Assembly (NCBI GenBank): GCA_018136815.1
Contig: CM030939.1
Location: 496,001-560,000 of the forward strand
Length of the DNA stretch: 64,000 nucleotides
Reading direction: 5' to 3'
From: Isochrysis galbana
Lineage: Eukaryota; Haptophyta; Isochrysidales; Isochrysidaceae
Positions 32,631 through 43,703 of this stretch are shown piece after piece. The translations under genes and the position numbers were made by a program. The notes beneath the pieces were generated by a model. The model made no database searches and was not told where the DNA came from. It saw only the letters and a program-made list of their open reading frames with translations. The number at the start of each line of letters is the position of its first letter. Position 1 is the first letter of the stretch.

Positions 32631-33908
32631 TCACACCCCACATGAATGCTTGCGGACCACAAGTGGTGCATTCAAGTTGTGTTTCGAGTGTTCTCTGTAA
32701 CCGCTCCGAGAGAGCACAGCAAGGCTCGGTTCGGAGGTACGCTTGGCGGTGCTCTCGCGGGCCCATCCTTGGGGAAGCGCCGAGTTGGGCCTTCTTGCCC
32801 ATGGGTAGGCGCTTTTAGCTTGGGCATGCAGCTCAGCGTGCATGGCATTGCCGTGCCATTTAGGATCTCCGATCAGCCGTCCACATCCGCCGGATGACCC
32901 CAACAAGAGGCGTTTCTTGTCTTCGAGGCGGACATTCGCGCGCATTGTGGGTGTTATGGACGCCATCATTTCCTTGTTAGAGGAGGTTAGTACCATGTTC
33001 GCGATCGGCCACTTCAATGGATTGCCAAGTGCACATTGTGTTTCAACACGTCCTTCGCCTTTCCTCGCCCTATGAACCAGCCCCGCATGTGCATTTTGAA
33101 GCTTACAATGTTCTCGCGCGACCTGAAGATGATTAGCAAGCTCTTGCCGCTTCTGAGCCTCGAATTTCCGATGGACGGCAGGCGCAATAGGCGCGGACGA
33201 CGGCCGAGAGATTCTTGATTGGAAGGGGTCACTCATAGGTATCACCCGCCCATGGAAGGCAATCGGCTTCTGCTGAAAGTCTACCCCATTCATGGTGGCG
33301 CCTTGCCTAGAGGTACAAAACTCGTGAAGCGAGTAGAGAATCTCAGTCAGCGCGCTCTGCTTACGCGCGGAGGCGCCATTTGCGAGCCACTCCGCAAGCA
33401 CACTAACAGCCCCTTTCTTGAGCACAGCGGCATGCGACATGGCAAAAGCCATTAGCCAGATCTTGTTCTCCTTGGCTTTCGACGCACCGAGCTTCACGGG
33501 TTCGGGAAAAAATTCGGAGTAGCTCGACCTCAACCGAATACCCGCCAGACGCTCCGCATCCTCCTGTTGCCAGGCCTCCGGCTCTCCGTCCAGCACATAT
33601 TGCTCGGCCATTCGGCGGACCCGCTGCCTTGGCTGAGGAAGCCCATTTGGCTCCTCGAAGATCCACCTCGCGTGCGCCCGAACGCGCGGCTTCGTCTTGA
33701 ACCACCACGCACTCAACACCGCCAGCGCCTCGGGCTGCACGATGTCCTCAAATTTGAGCAGTTCCTGTCGGTGCAGCACTGGCTCCACAGCCTCATCTGC
33801 CGCAAACTTGGCTGTGCGGAAGAAGGGCGCCGACTGGGGGCGAGCTTGGCTAGCTGTCCGGGGAGGGAAGGAGACAGACACCGCCTCGAGCAACTCCTCT
33901 TCTGACAT
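32631..33908 (-). CDS. unknown protein with repeated RPxSA motifs
   Basis: A single-exon frame of 425 codons from an ATG (MSEEELLEAVSVSF). It is rich in charged residues and predicted helix, with three spaced RPxSA-type motifs (RPQSAPF near the start, RPSSAPI in the middle, RPNSALP near the end). Such motifs are common in flagella- and cilia-associated proteins of algae, so a cytoskeletal role is possible; this is inference. There are no membrane segments or enzyme motifs. The frame is long and free of stops and its codon use looks coherent, so it is probably a real gene. Confidence 0.6.
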   Translation of the reverse strand: MSEEELLEAVSVSFPPRTASQARPQSAPFFRTAKFAADEAVEPVLHRQELLKFEDIVQPEALAVLSAWWFKTKPRVRAHARWIFEEPNGLPQPRQRVRRMAEQYVLDGEPEAWQQEDAERLAGIRLRSSYSEFFPEPVKLGASKAKENKIWLMAFAMSHAAVLKKGAVSVLAEWLANGASARKQSALTEILYSLHEFCTSRQGATMNGVDFQQKPIAFHGRVIPMSDPFQSRISRPSSAPIAPAVHRKFEAQKRQELANHLQVAREHCKLQNAHAGLVHRARKGEGRVETQCALGNPLKWPIANMVLTSSNKEMMASITPTMRANVRLEDKKRLLLGSSGGCGRLIGDPKWHGNAMHAELHAQAKSAYPWARRPNSALPQGWARESTAKRTSEPSLAVLSRSGYREHSKHNLNAPLVVRKHSCGV

Positions 33909-34261
33909 TCTGCGCGTGTTCCTTGTACGAACCCCACTCCTTTCGCTCTTTCTCCCGCTCCTTTACCCTCCTTCGCGTCGTGCTCCTTCGGCCGTTGAGA
34001 GCTGAGCCCCTGTCAGAGTTTTCTTGTTGTCATAGTTTGATCCTTCGGCACTAGGATTAAACTAGGACAACCATGGCTTGTCATCCGGTGTATGTGTGTA
34101 TGTGGCTAGGGATGCTAGCCAACAAGACCTCTTACAAGACCACCCCAACTTCTACAACAATAGCGCGCTCGACGACGCCACGACGCCGCTCAAGGGTACA
34201 ACACCTGCCCAACTTTCGGACGCGACCGCGACCGGGCGCGCTGCTGGCGCTATCTCGGTCA
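33909..34261. other. upstream region of the RPxSA gene; partial dispersed repeat
   Basis: The part near 34073-34140 (CCGGTGTATGTG, GTGGCTAGGGATGCTAGCC, AACAAGACCTCTTAC) is a partial copy of the repeat at 35938-36116 and 55697-55868, including its GCTAGC hairpin. The remainder is non-coding. Confidence 0.5.
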
Positions 34262-34365
34262 TGCGGCTCGGCTCGAGGAGGCCACGCGGCTCGGCTCGAG
34301 GAGGCCACGCGGCTCGGCTCGAGGAGGCCACGCGGTTCGGCTCGAGGAGGCCACGCGGCTCGACA
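34262..34365. repeat. 23-base tandem minisatellite
   Basis: About four to five units built on GGCTCGAGGAGGCCACGCG. Open frames across it are artefacts of the repeat. Confidence 0.85.
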
Positions 34366-34375
34366 GCGCTGGAAG

Positions 34376-34540
34376 ACGCCGCTGAGAGACATCGCTGGAG
34401 GACACTGCTGAAGGACACCGCTGAAGGACGTCGCTGGAGGACACCGCTGGAGGACATCGCTGAGAGACACCGCTGAAGGACACCTCTGGAGGACACCGCT
34501 GAGAGACAGCGCTGAGAGACACCGATGAAGGACCTCCGCG
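34376..34540. repeat. 15-base tandem minisatellite
   Basis: About ten degenerate units of GGACACCGCTGGA or GAGACACCGCTGA type, directly following the 23-base array. Confidence 0.85.
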
Positions 34541-34576
34541 CTAAGGTTGTGAACCAGTTAGAGTGTTAACCAGTTA

Positions 34577-34650
34577 ACACCCAAACACCCAAGCGTTTGC
34601 GTTTGGCACTACCACCCTGATAGTGTTAGTGCCTCGGGCACTAACACTAA
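34577..34650. repeat. two strong hairpins
   Basis: GTGTTAACCAGTTAACAC is an 8-base stem with a 2-base loop (34577-34594). TAGTGTTAGTGCC and its exact inverse form a 13-base stem around TCG (34621-34649). They may be termini of a small element or a regulatory fold. No gene was seen in 34541-34760. Confidence 0.65.
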
Positions 34651-34760
34651 CAGCCTATGTAGCAATTTTGCCACAGGGTGTTAACATGGTGGTAATGGCC
34701 CCGTTTGCCGCGCTGGCGTGCATCCGCGCTTAGAGGGGCTCTGCGCAATGCTATAGTGCT

Positions 34761-35270
34761 ATGTGGGTGTCCCCGAACCCCGAAGGAAGCCCCCCTCCCG
34801 CGGCATGCACACCTCCGCAAGACCCTTCCAACACGTCGGCGCCATCCGCCGCTCCGTCAGACGAGCCGCTGCTCGTCGACTCACTCCGCGAGCGAGCCGA
34901 GCTCGCCTCCCTCGAGACCTCGGGCTACCCGGGGCTCGACTCCCATTTCCACCCGCTTGACTACAGTGCGTGGAACACGTAAGCGAGGCTCCCTCCGCCG
35001 CCGATCTCTTGGCTGATCGCCTCGCTCACATGCAGTCCGCGATCGATGCTCAGCAACTTCGCGACGAAAAGCGCGACCGAGAGCACGCTGCCCTCCTCGA
35101 GATGATAGCGGGCCTCAACAACCATGTCAGGGCCTTGCGGACTTCCACCACCCCGACGTCCGCAGAAGTGGCGGCGGACCCTCCGGCGCCGAAACCGCCT
35201 CCGAAGCCCCACGTGCCGCCGCCGGCAGCCCTCGAATTTCGAGACGAAAATCGGCGAACCAGGACTTGAG
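34761..35270 (+). pseudogene. gag-like or unknown coding remnant, frameshifted
   Basis: One frame reads PLLVDSLRERAELASLETSG and GLDSHFHPLDYSAW. A shifted frame continues APSAADLLADRLAHMQSAID and a helical EKRDREHAALLEMIAGLNNH, followed by a Pro-rich stretch. The coiled-coil plus Pro-rich pattern resembles retroelement gag N-termini, but no known domain was identified. It runs directly into a repeat shared with 44.5 and 52.8 kb. Confidence 0.35.
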
Positions 35271-35420
35271 CCCAGGGAGAATCCGAATCTGCACGCCTTG
35301 CGCGACCACGGTGAACATAGAAGACGGTATATAGCGAAGAAGGCTCGTACTCGTGCCGAAATATTCATGCCAAAAGGCCTGAATACAACACATGCACGGC
35401 GTGCACATGGGTGATTGCAA
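35230..35420 (+). repeat. copy of the FETKI/NPNL repeat
   Basis: Translated pieces here (NFETKIGEPGLEP, NPNLHAL, IFMPKGLNTT) line up with minus-strand translations at 44.4-44.7 kb (NFETKICEPGLET, NPNLCVL, MGRNTT) and at 52.6-52.9 kb. All three share order and spacing, so this is a dispersed repeat family. Confidence 0.55.
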
Positions 35421-35695
35421 CTCATCACACATGTCCCGTGAGATCCGCAGAGAAACGAATCGGCATACGCACGCATGGCGTCCCCGTGGGGTTCGTCAGG
35501 GAAAAGACACTAAGGATGAAGGTTAGGATGTTACAGGGTGCTACCAAAAATAGATCAACCATTGAAGGCGCGCGCCTTAGATGTTAGATGTTTAACGTCG
35601 ACACTAGGGTCATGTGTGAATATTGTTGTATAAATAACTATGGACATTTGATAGCTCAATTCGACTGATGTCCCACAATTGACGGAACGACACCT
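35394..35695. repeat. dispersed repeat, copy B (matches 11959-12223)
   Basis: Shares the GCACGGCGTGCACATGGGTG block (35394-35430) and the TATAAATA plus GGACATTTGATAGCTC block (35627-35695), in the same order and at similar distance as copy A. Confidence 0.55.
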
Positions 35696-35937
35696 CTCAA
35701 CCAAACAAACAACCGGGTAGGTGCCAGGTGCCAGGTGACGACGCAGGCATGCAGGCATGCTACAGGTTTGGATGCCGCCGACTTAGGCGAAGAATTGTTG
35801 CTGGCCTATGTCTTTGACGCTTGAGCACATTTCAGCCTCAAAGGTAAGCTTGTACCTTTCTCGGGAATGGCAACGATTGGGAGAATCAGGGTCAGGGTTT
35901 CGCCTTTGGTCTTTGGCCTTTGGCACGATGGGGGAGC

Positions 35938-36116
35938 GTCAGAGTTTTATTGGTGTGTTAGTATAACCTTCGTGCTGCGGGACCGTAGCCCTTCGACGGC
36001 AACGGAGCCCCTCCCCCGCGATGGGGGTGTGCGCGGTTGGCGCATGGCTCGTCCGGTGCATGGTGCATGTGGCTAGCAATGCTAGCTAACAAGATGTCCT
36101 ACGACTATAAGTTCTA
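35938..36116 (+). repeat. dispersed repeat, inverted copy of 55697-55868
   Basis: About 175 bases shared closely, from GTCAGAGTTTTATTG to TCCTACGACTATAAG-like sequence, including GGCTAGCAATGCTAGC (a hairpin) and CTAACAAGATGTCCTACGAC. A partial third copy is near 34073-34140. Confidence 0.7.
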
Positions 36117-36251
36117 ACGGTATGTGCTGTTGGCGCATGGCTCGTTTGCTGTCGAAGTTCTAAGTTCTAATGCTCTCTCCCTCCTGTCGCAATTCTGAGA
36201 TCTATCTCCCTTGGTCGCCCGCTCGCTCATCTGGCCTAGGCACGTGCCCCG

Positions 36252-38073
36252 ATGAAGCTCAACAAGAAGACGATCGCCGACGTGGACGTGGTGGGCAAGC
36301 GTGTGCTGAGTGAGCAAGCAGCCCGATGCCTCGCGCGCTGCAGCTTCTCCCTCCTTGAGCCTGAATTTCCAGCCGGCGGCTCAACCTCTACCCTCACCCA
36401 TCAGCATCTCTCATTTTTTCTTGTGCTCTCCACCGTCCTCCACTGCCTCGCCCTTCTACCCATTTCTCAGCCTCGCACGTCATACGACCCCATCCCCACG
36501 CACCGCTCGCCGCCGGGCGCCCGCCAATAACTCACCGCTCTACCGACCTTGCCCCGCGGTAACTCTCACCCATCAGCAACACTCGCCTTTTTGGCTCTGC
36601 TCATCTCTGTTATCTCCCTCCTCATTCCTTCCGTCACATTTTGTGGGCGGTTACACACGTCTCCGTTCCATGGGTCCATTCTCCTCTTCCTCCTCGTCCA
36701 GCGCTCCACTGCATGTTGCCTCGCGCTCCACCTCATCTCTTGGTCTACTTTTCTGAGCTCTAAGCTTCCTCAGCAGCGGCCGCTTGCTCAGCCGCCCTTC
36801 CCGCCCTCGCGCTGCAGTCCGTGTGGATTTCAATGTGCCGCAGGACAAGGACGGCAACATCACAAACGCCCAACGTATAGTAGGAGCGTTGCCAACCATT
36901 GAGATGGCACTCGGGAAGGGGGCCAAGTCCGTCGTACTCATGTCGCACCTCGGCCGCCCTGACGGATGTCCACAGCAGTCAATGACGCTAAAGCCAGTCG
37001 CTGACAAGCTTGGCGAGCTTCTGGAGAAGCCGGTGACATTCCTCTCCAACTGTGTCGGTGCCGAGGTTGAAGCGGCATGCGCGGACCCGGTTCCTGGTTC
37101 CATCATTGTCCTCGAGAACCTGCGCTGGCACGCGGAGGAGGAGGGCAAGGGCATCAAGCATGAGGATGGGTGCCCTGGCGCGAAGTGCGAGAAGAAAGCG
37201 CCATCTAAAGGCGAGAAGTGCGAGAAGTTCAAGGCCACTGAGGAGGAGGTGGCCACTTTCCGCGCCTCACTCGCGAAGCTCGGGGACATCTTCGTGAATG
37301 ACGCGTTTGGCACTGCGCATCGCGCCCACTCGTCAACGGTAGGCATGGCAGGCAAGATGCCTTGCGTCGCCGGCCTTCTGGTGGCCAAGGAGCTTGACGC
37401 CTTCTCCCAGGTTCTCGACGAGGATAAGGTCGAGAAGCCGCTCACAGCGATTGTTGGTGGAGCCAAAATCAGCGATAAGGTTCTCGTCATCGACAATTTG
37501 ATCGATCGAGCGGATAAGATCATTCTTTGCGGCGGGATGGCCTATACCTTCATGAAGACTATCTATGGGATGTCCATTGGCAAATCGCTCTTCGATCAGA
37601 ATGGCGCCGAGCTCGCGCCCAAGCTAATGGAGAAGGCCAAGGCCAAGGGGGTTGAAATTGTGCTGCCTGTCGACTGGGCGTGCGGCCAAGATTTCTGCAA
37701 CGATCAAGAAATCAAGTTCGTCACGAAAGAGGAAGGCATTCCGGATGGCTGGGAAGGTATGGATTGCGGGCCGATGTCCATGGAGCTCTTCAAGGATGTC
37801 GTGCTCAATTCGAAGACAGTCATTTGGAATGGCCCGGCAGGCGTCTTCGAGTTCGACAATTTTGCCAAGGGCACGCACGCGTTGCTTATGGCGGTCGCCG
37901 AGACAACTGCGAACGGCAACAAAGGCATCATCGGTGGTGGCGATTCGGCCACTGCTGCCGCCAAGTACAAGATGGAAGACAAGGTCCATTTCGTTTCAAC
38001 AGGGGGAGGCGCTTCCTTGGAGCTCCTCGAGGGCAAGGTCTTGCCTGGCATTGCTGCTCTCGACGACAAATAG
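36252..38073 (+). CDS. PGK: phosphoglycerate kinase, probably cytosolic
   Basis: Read as join(36252..36309,36818..38073), 437 residues. The first exon ends KRVL plus one base and the acceptor CTGCAG restores IRVDFNVPQD. Family motifs are all present: RVDFNVPQD, LMSHLGRPDG, IVLENLRWH, FVNDAFGTAHRAHSS, IVGGAKISDK, WNGPAGVFEFDNF, GGGDSATAAAK and STGGGASLELLEG. The enzyme converts 1,3-bisphosphoglycerate and ADP to 3-phosphoglycerate and ATP in glycolysis. There is no targeting leader before MKLNKKTIADVD, so a cytosolic form is likely. A lysine/cysteine-rich insert (KHEDGCPGAKCEKKAPSKGE) lengthens the loop after LRWHAEEEGKG compared with the usual roughly 415 residues. Confidence 0.95.
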
Positions 38074-38500
38074 AATCAGAATGTGTTGATGCAACCTTGC
38101 ATGGCATATGAAGCAGCTCACAGCTCCCCACATGTGACCTTGAATTAGTGCATCACGCATCGCACCCATCCTTGCATCACGCATTGCACCCCAAGGGTAG
38201 AGAAGAGTGATGGGTGGAAGTTGACTCGTGTGGGCGTGGGTACATAAAATTTTGAAAATAATATTGTGTTCCCGCGTATTCCTCGTCGTTGCTGTCTTTT
38301 CCTTCTTCCGCCCTCCGTCCCGATGTCCGACATTTGTGACCCTCTGCTCAGTGCGATCCTCCCGCATGTTACACCCACCCCCCAGTGTGCCGAGCCATCA
38401 AGCGTCCCGCCTGGCCTTCCCCACTCCCAGTCCATACCCACGGCCCGTGCTTGATGTCTCCCCGACCCTCCTCGTCCCTCCCCACTCCCCACGATGCCCC
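38074..38500. other. intergenic, downstream of PGK
   Basis: Contains a short tandem duplication (GCATCACGCATCGCACCC and GCATCACGCATTGCACCC, about 38151-38190) and pyrimidine-rich sequence leading to a hairpin-ATGG module. No gene was recognised. Confidence 0.4.
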
Positions 38501-38540
38501 CAACTATCAATAAACTGATAGGGTCATGGAGCGCGCGCCG
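38501..38540 (+). repeat. hairpin-ATGG module, copy 4
   Basis: CAA, the hairpin CTATCAATAAACTGATAG (one mismatch), GGTC and ATGGAGCGCGCGCC. Downstream, in a neighbouring frame, AATDDQAMLDA resembles the AALADQAMTDA that follows the copy at 62363. Confidence 0.7.
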
Positions 38541-38901
38541 CTCCCCTCCCACTCTTGCCGCCACCCCTGCCGCGACGGACGACCAGGCCATGCTCGACGC
38601 CTCGCACCCGAAGCGCCCACGAGAGGGCGCCGCCCTGACCCAGGTACGCACGAGACTCGTCCCGTGCCGACCCCGGACAGCCGAGCACGAGCAAGGCCAC
38701 CATGCCTAGCATGGTGATGGTGCATGGTCCACACTGTCCACAACACACAACACCTCCCTGCCACCAATGGCCAACCACCAACCGAGACAAGCCGGCTCAT
38801 AGCCGCATCCCATAGGGAAAGCCGCAAGGCTGGGCCCCTACAATGCCGCGGCACTGACCTCGTGCGCAAGCACGAGGCACAGGCCTGGCCGGACATTTTG
38901 C

Positions 38902-38958
38902 CAACCCCTTGGGGAGAACAGCAAAAATGGTGCAAAAGCGCATGCACCAAGGGGTTAG
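38902..38958. repeat. inverted repeat around a short loop
   Basis: CCAACCCCTTGG and CCAAGGGGTT are separated by about 35 bases and would pair as a stem of 10. It lies between two hairpin modules (copies 4 and 5). Confidence 0.5.
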
Positions 38959-39013
38959 CATGGCAGACGGTCTCCAAGGAGGACCCTGAACAATCCCACA
39001 TGAACCAGCCACC

Positions 39014-39064
39014 AACGACTAATCTTATGATTGGTCGCCATGGAGCATGGAGGGGGGCCTCGCG
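39014..39064 (+). repeat. hairpin-ATGG module, copy 5
   Basis: GACTAATCTTATGATTGG (6-base stem with one wobble), TCGCC and ATGGAGCATGG, then GGGGGGCCTCGCGC. It is 510 bases downstream of copy 4 in the same orientation; the same pairing of variants is seen at 44.07 and 44.42 kb. Confidence 0.65.
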
Positions 39065-39659
39065 CAACATAGTTGTTGTATCAGTACTAATATCAGCTTT
39101 CTGATATCAGTAAGAGCTCAATTGAGGCAGATCACTGATATCACCTCTCAGCTAACAGATAGAATTAAAACGACTTCAGCATAGCGCATAGCGCATAGCG
39201 ATATTTTACTTTATTTTACTTTTAGTTGTAGTAGTACTAGTACCAGTACGTACGGCCGCAGGCCGCAGGCCGCAGAGCTCTGCATACCCCTGCGAGCGAA
39301 GCCACTGCGCTCCGCTCTGCTCGGCTACCCTCCAGAAACTGGGAGAAAGAACTCATGACAGAATAATGCAGGAGGGCGGGGCCGCCTAGAAAACATAAGT
39401 ACTCTATTTCATTCAATTGCGCCATACTTTGGTCGTGGTGGCTCAGTGGAGTTCATGTAACAGAAGAAAAACAAAAAAACTTCATAATATTCTTACCGCA
39501 CTCGCGGCGAATGGAACCACTACCTACACGTAGTATACTTTCTACACCCCCACTCCCCCAGCCCTTCCCCCCCCGCCATCAGGCGGCTCCCCCCGTGCAC
39601 TACTAGGGGGATAGGGGTGAAGGGCTTAGATATGGTCCGGTGGCCCGCGCCACCCCCCG
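39065..39659. other. non-coding, ends in a retroelement-tail-like segment
   Basis: Contains GATATCAG-type palindromes (39090-39140), a triple GCATAGC run and a GCCGCAG triplet tandem (39253-39275). From 39470 a pyrimidine-rich stretch resembles the layout of the 200-base repeats at 13.8 and 15.5 kb. Confidence 0.4.
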
Positions 39660-41006
39660 GTGATCCGTTCCCCCCTTCCTCCTCTGCCTACCGGGCTGGT
39701 GGCGGCCTCAGACCCGACTTATCCTGTAAACAGGTGCGGGACTTACCTATTTTCCGGTGAGCGGAGCTCTCGCTCCGCCCACCCCCTTCTCCGCGCTCTC
39801 TCTCCCCTCTCCTGCAGGCACGCGCGATGGCGCGCCTGCGACAGGCCTGCAGCTGCCCCTGGCGACCCCTGGAGGCTCCTGGAGGCCAGCTCAGGGACCT
39901 TCGCGGCCAACGTGCTCGGCTTCGCCAAAGACTCCGCCTCCATGGAGTGGGACAGGCTCGTAGCCCGTGAAGCCGGCTCCGATCTCTTAGAGTTATCCAA
40001 GAATTTGGTGCGCGCGTACGTCCGCAAGATGGGTGACGCGAAGGTGGATGCCACGACGGTCTGGGACCACCCAAACATGTCGCACGATATCAATCAACGA
40101 TTCGAGTCCATCATTCGGAACGACAAGGTCGACGCGGCTCGCGGCGTGGATAACGCGACCAAGTTTGGCGAGTGTCTTGCAAAGACTCGCTTCCGCGTCG
40201 AGAACCACGAGCTCCCTCGCTCGGCCCTTTCGTGCGTCAACCTCTGCCAGCGCTACCTGAGCCCGTACGAACAAGCCCGTGCTAGCCAACAACAGACGTC
40301 GGTCGCGGTCGCCGCCGTGACGCCGCCGGCGACTACTTCCAAGTCCACCAAGACCGCCAAGGTTGCTAAGGCTGCCTCTAACCCCGCGGACACTACGGCT
40401 TCGATGGTCGCCGCCGTCCAAGCAGCGGTGGCCGAGGCATTAAAATCGCAAAACAACAACTCGAACCGCAAGGCGACTGGCGCTGACAATCGTCGGGCTC
40501 CGCCTCCGCCTACGAATTACTCCGCATCGTCTCCGTTACCGGACGCACTTCTTGACCGTCCTCTCGGCAAAAGCACGTCTTCTCGTCGCCAATGTGATCC
40601 CCCTCCGAACGGCCTTGGGCTTCCGGCCGATTCGGGCCTCTCGGAATGGGATCCAGCTAGCTGGTCTCGAGCACGAGCCCGTTTCTGGCAAATTTCTCGT
40701 TACGCGGGTCACCCGGCCCTTCGCGCTGCGCTCACGCGCTGCCGTCCCTCGGATGCCACCATGACGGCGCCGCGTCTCGACGACTTAGACCGCGACGTCA
40801 AGGAGTGGACCGACGCCAACGGCTGCGCGTACTGCGCCTTTCGTCCCCGGGCTCCATCTGGTACGCCCGAAGCAGCTCGCAGGGCCACCACTGAGTCGGT
40901 AGACAGGCACAGGATCGCACGGAAGAGTATCACTGCCGCATTAGTGAACTCTCCTGTGCGACCCTGTGCCTTGGCCTCTGCTGCGCTGGACTTGGCGTAC
41001 GCATGA
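39660..41006 (+). pseudogene. gag-like remnant of a gypsy-type element
   Basis: A 448-codon frame whose first part is doubtful. From about 39890 it reads a helical capsid-like region (FAANVLGFAKDSASMEWDRL, ELSKNLVRAYVRKMGDAKVD), then a Thr/Ala/Lys linker. The conserved tail is WQISRYAGHPALRAALTRCR, WTDANGCAYCAFRPRAPSGT. The tail matches the gag end of the young gypsy element (RYCGHADLAASF, GCAYCAFRPAPP). No pol follows, so it is a truncated element. The frame after APSGTPEAA is probably not original. Confidence 0.6.
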
Positions 41007-42599
41007 AGCGCGTATGCATGAGTCCAGCGCAGGCCACCATCGGGCCGAGCTTGCACATGAGCCCTGGGCTCAATGCGCTCGCCTCGGCGAACGGCCTCCA
41101 TGAGGGCCTGAACTTCTGGCAGCGCTCGCTAGCGCTCGCCAGCGTCCCAGGGGCCGGCCTCATGGAGGTCGGGCCGTGTCGAATTATCGTATGCCTGCGG
41201 CGCGATGGGCGGGGATATGTCACTACCGGACTGTGCGACCCTAGAGATCGAGCGTGCGACCCACCAGGGACCTCCCACATCCCTCGCGAGGCGCTTGAGC
41301 TTGGGCTCCTCACCAGCTGGCAGCCATTGCGAGGCCGACAGCCGGCGATCGGCCGACGCGGAACCTCCGCGTTTCTTATGGGGATTCGCCCGACATTCAC
41401 TGCTCTGATTCCCTCACGCGCGCAATCCTCCCATTCTCCATTCTCCCAAAATAGACCTCCATGGGCCGGACAAGGCGCGGGGGAGTCACTTACCGACGCC
41501 ATGGATTTTCATGGGGTAGAGGGGGTTCGCGGGCGGGGGGGGGGGGGGCAGGTAAGGGGGGTCCCTGGGGAATCCTTGGACACCCAGGAGGGGTGGAAAA
41601 TAGTTGTTAAAAAGCGTGAGTGACCGGCCTAGTATGGGAAGGGCAAGTGTACAAGGCCCCTTCCTTACCCGCAACAGGAGTTGCTGTGGATCGTTACAAG
41701 GAATTATTGCGCGTTTACAAATGTGAGCACCTTTCTACAATCCAAATGAGCGACGCATCCAACGCAGATTCAAGGAACATTGCATGAGAATGAGCCGAGT
41801 ATAGACCCTATACTATACAAATACACCACCTAGAATACATTTGTGCTCAGAACCTCTGCGAGACGCGCGCACAAATGCATGCCTAAATGAATGACATGCC
41901 CAGTAACATTGCTGCAGCTGCATTGCGCACATGGTTTGGGAGGCGGGCAGACGAAAATCTCACGGCAGAAATTTCTGCGCCTCATCTCAAATACTGGTCG
42001 ACATGAGCAACTATACCTCGTTCATCGGCACGATGACACCCCATACGCCATTACGGGTTCACGCTAGGAAATTGGACGTCGACACGGCCGGAAGACCCCT
42101 GGGCCGCTGGCCAATGTGTCTGACCTCCCTCCCGACAGTCACACGGCACGCATAGCCCCCGCAGGCTGCCATGTGAGCCTCACAGCTGAGCGCAGGTTCC
42201 TGCACGGAGACGTGCCAAGCAAAGCCGCACATGCCAGCAACGACAGCTGTGGACCCTGCAGGCGGGCACCCTTACGGTGAAAGAGTCGCCTTATGACATT
42301 TTTCGAACGGACCGACCACCCTTCTCTCCCTGGCCGCGCCCCTTTCGGCCACATGCCCTTCTGGTCGTCTCACAAGGCCAATCTGCAGCGCCTTTCCCTG
42401 ACTTCATTGCATCTCCACAAGACGGTGCGATGGTGCGCTGTGCGCGGGTGCGGCCGGGGACCACACGTACACTGGCCTCTCCACCAGCCGCTTAGCGCAT
42501 CACAACGCTCACAACAGCCACCAGGCCCGATGGCAGCAGGAGGGGCTGGGCGGCTTCGCGCGCCGCCCCCCCCTCCTCGCCGTGGCGACGCCGCCACCT
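41007..42599. other. long non-coding stretch
   Basis: Open frames here (for example 41003-41623) are GC-driven and match nothing I recognise. A G-run of about 14 lies at 41537-41550. The remainder has no clear gene or repeat; it includes the promoter region of eL27. Confidence 0.35.
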
Positions 42600-42656
42600 T
42601 AACTTTACACGAACTATAGAACCTGTTTTACTTTACACGAACTATAGAACCTGTTT
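42600..42656. repeat. tandem 31-base duplication upstream of eL27
   Basis: CTTTACACGAACTATAGAAC with the following CTGTTT occurs twice back to back, just before the inferred 5' UTR of the eL27 gene. Confidence 0.8.
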
Positions 42657-42847
42657 GTATTTTGTTTTGGTGCCTCGGGATCCCCTCCCCCGTGCCGCGT
42701 GGCGTGCCTCTCGCAGGTGAGCCGCGCCGGGGGGAAGTGGCTGAAGGGGATGGGGCAACTCCTCTGATTCATGGCTTGAGGCGCCGTGAGCTTGCGGAGC
42801 GCAGCAGCCCACTGACGCTGCCCTGCCCCCTGCTTCCTCAGACGGCT

Positions 42848-43703
42848 ATGTCTGACTCGAAGAAGAGCCAGAAATTCCTCAAGGCCGGCAAGGTAGTGCT
42901 TCTGTTGAACGGGCGTATGGCGGGCAAGAAGGCTGTCATCGTGAAGACGTTCGATGAGGGCACAGCGGACCGGCCGTACGGGCACTGCATAGTTGCAGGC
43001 ATCATGAAGTATCCACTGAAGATCACTAAGACCATGTCAGAGAAGAAAGTTGCCAAGCGGTCAAGGGTGAGGGCGGGTGGATTGGGAGGGGGGTTGGGGG
43101 CAGAGAAGGGAGGATGCCCCTACAACCCTCTCTCCTCTTGCGTCGTTTTGGCCTTTGGCCCAGGCACTCACCAGTCTCTCAGACGCAGCACGCGTTCCCT
43201 GAGCTGGAATAGCGCGCCGTGCACACCATGCGATGGCGTGCACAGAGTGCGAAACCCGGGAGCGCCCTGTTTTAGAATGCACATGGAGCCGCTCTGCGTG
43301 CCAGCGTTGTGGGGATTTAACCGCTTACAGTCGTGTGTGTGTTCACTCGTTTTGTCGCACTCACCTCACGAACAGGTGAAGCCGTTCATCAAGTGCTGCA
43401 ACTATAACCATCTCATGCCCACACGTTACACTCTTGACGTTGACTTTAAGTCGATCGTCACCGCCGACATTGTTGGAAGTAGCAACCTGACAGCGCGGCA
43501 ATCATGTCGTAAGGAGGTATGTTCTCTTATTCCTCTTATCGCTCCCTCATCGAGACGATCCCATCGCTGTGCGTCCTGCCGTTTGCTTGGTCGTTCACGC
43601 GCGACCATTTCCTGCACAGGTGAAGAAAGCGTTGGAGGAGAAGTACTCTTTGTCACTGAAGACGGGGAAGAACAAGTGGTTTTTCCAGAAGCTGCGTTTC
43701 TGA
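42848..43703 (+). CDS. RPL27: 60S ribosomal protein eL27 (RPL27)
   Basis: Read as join(42848..43066,43376..43516,43620..43703), 147 residues, GT-AG. Exon 1 carries [20 protein letters not shown] (KOW motif region), [20 protein letters not shown] and VAKRSR. Exon 2 starts [20 protein letters not shown], and exon 3 is [20 protein letters not shown] followed by FFQKLRF, the invariant eL27 C-terminus. A probable 5' UTR intron runs from 42717 (CGCAG, then GTGAGC) to 42841 (CCTCAG), six bases before the ATG, as in many ribosomal protein genes. It is slightly longer than the usual 136 residues at the N-terminus and in exon 2. Confidence 0.93.

Noticed and set aside
34070..34520. Frames of repeated ARGGHAARLEEATR-like peptides
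   Set aside because: They are translations of the two minisatellites.
39740..39775. GGACTTACCTATTTTCCGG, like the U1 snRNA 5' end
   Set aside because: Only about eight bases match and no Sm site or U1 stem-loops follow.
41003..41623. 206-codon plus-strand frame after the gag remnant
   Set aside because: No domain, overlapping frames on both strands, and the sequence ends in a G-run; open by composition.
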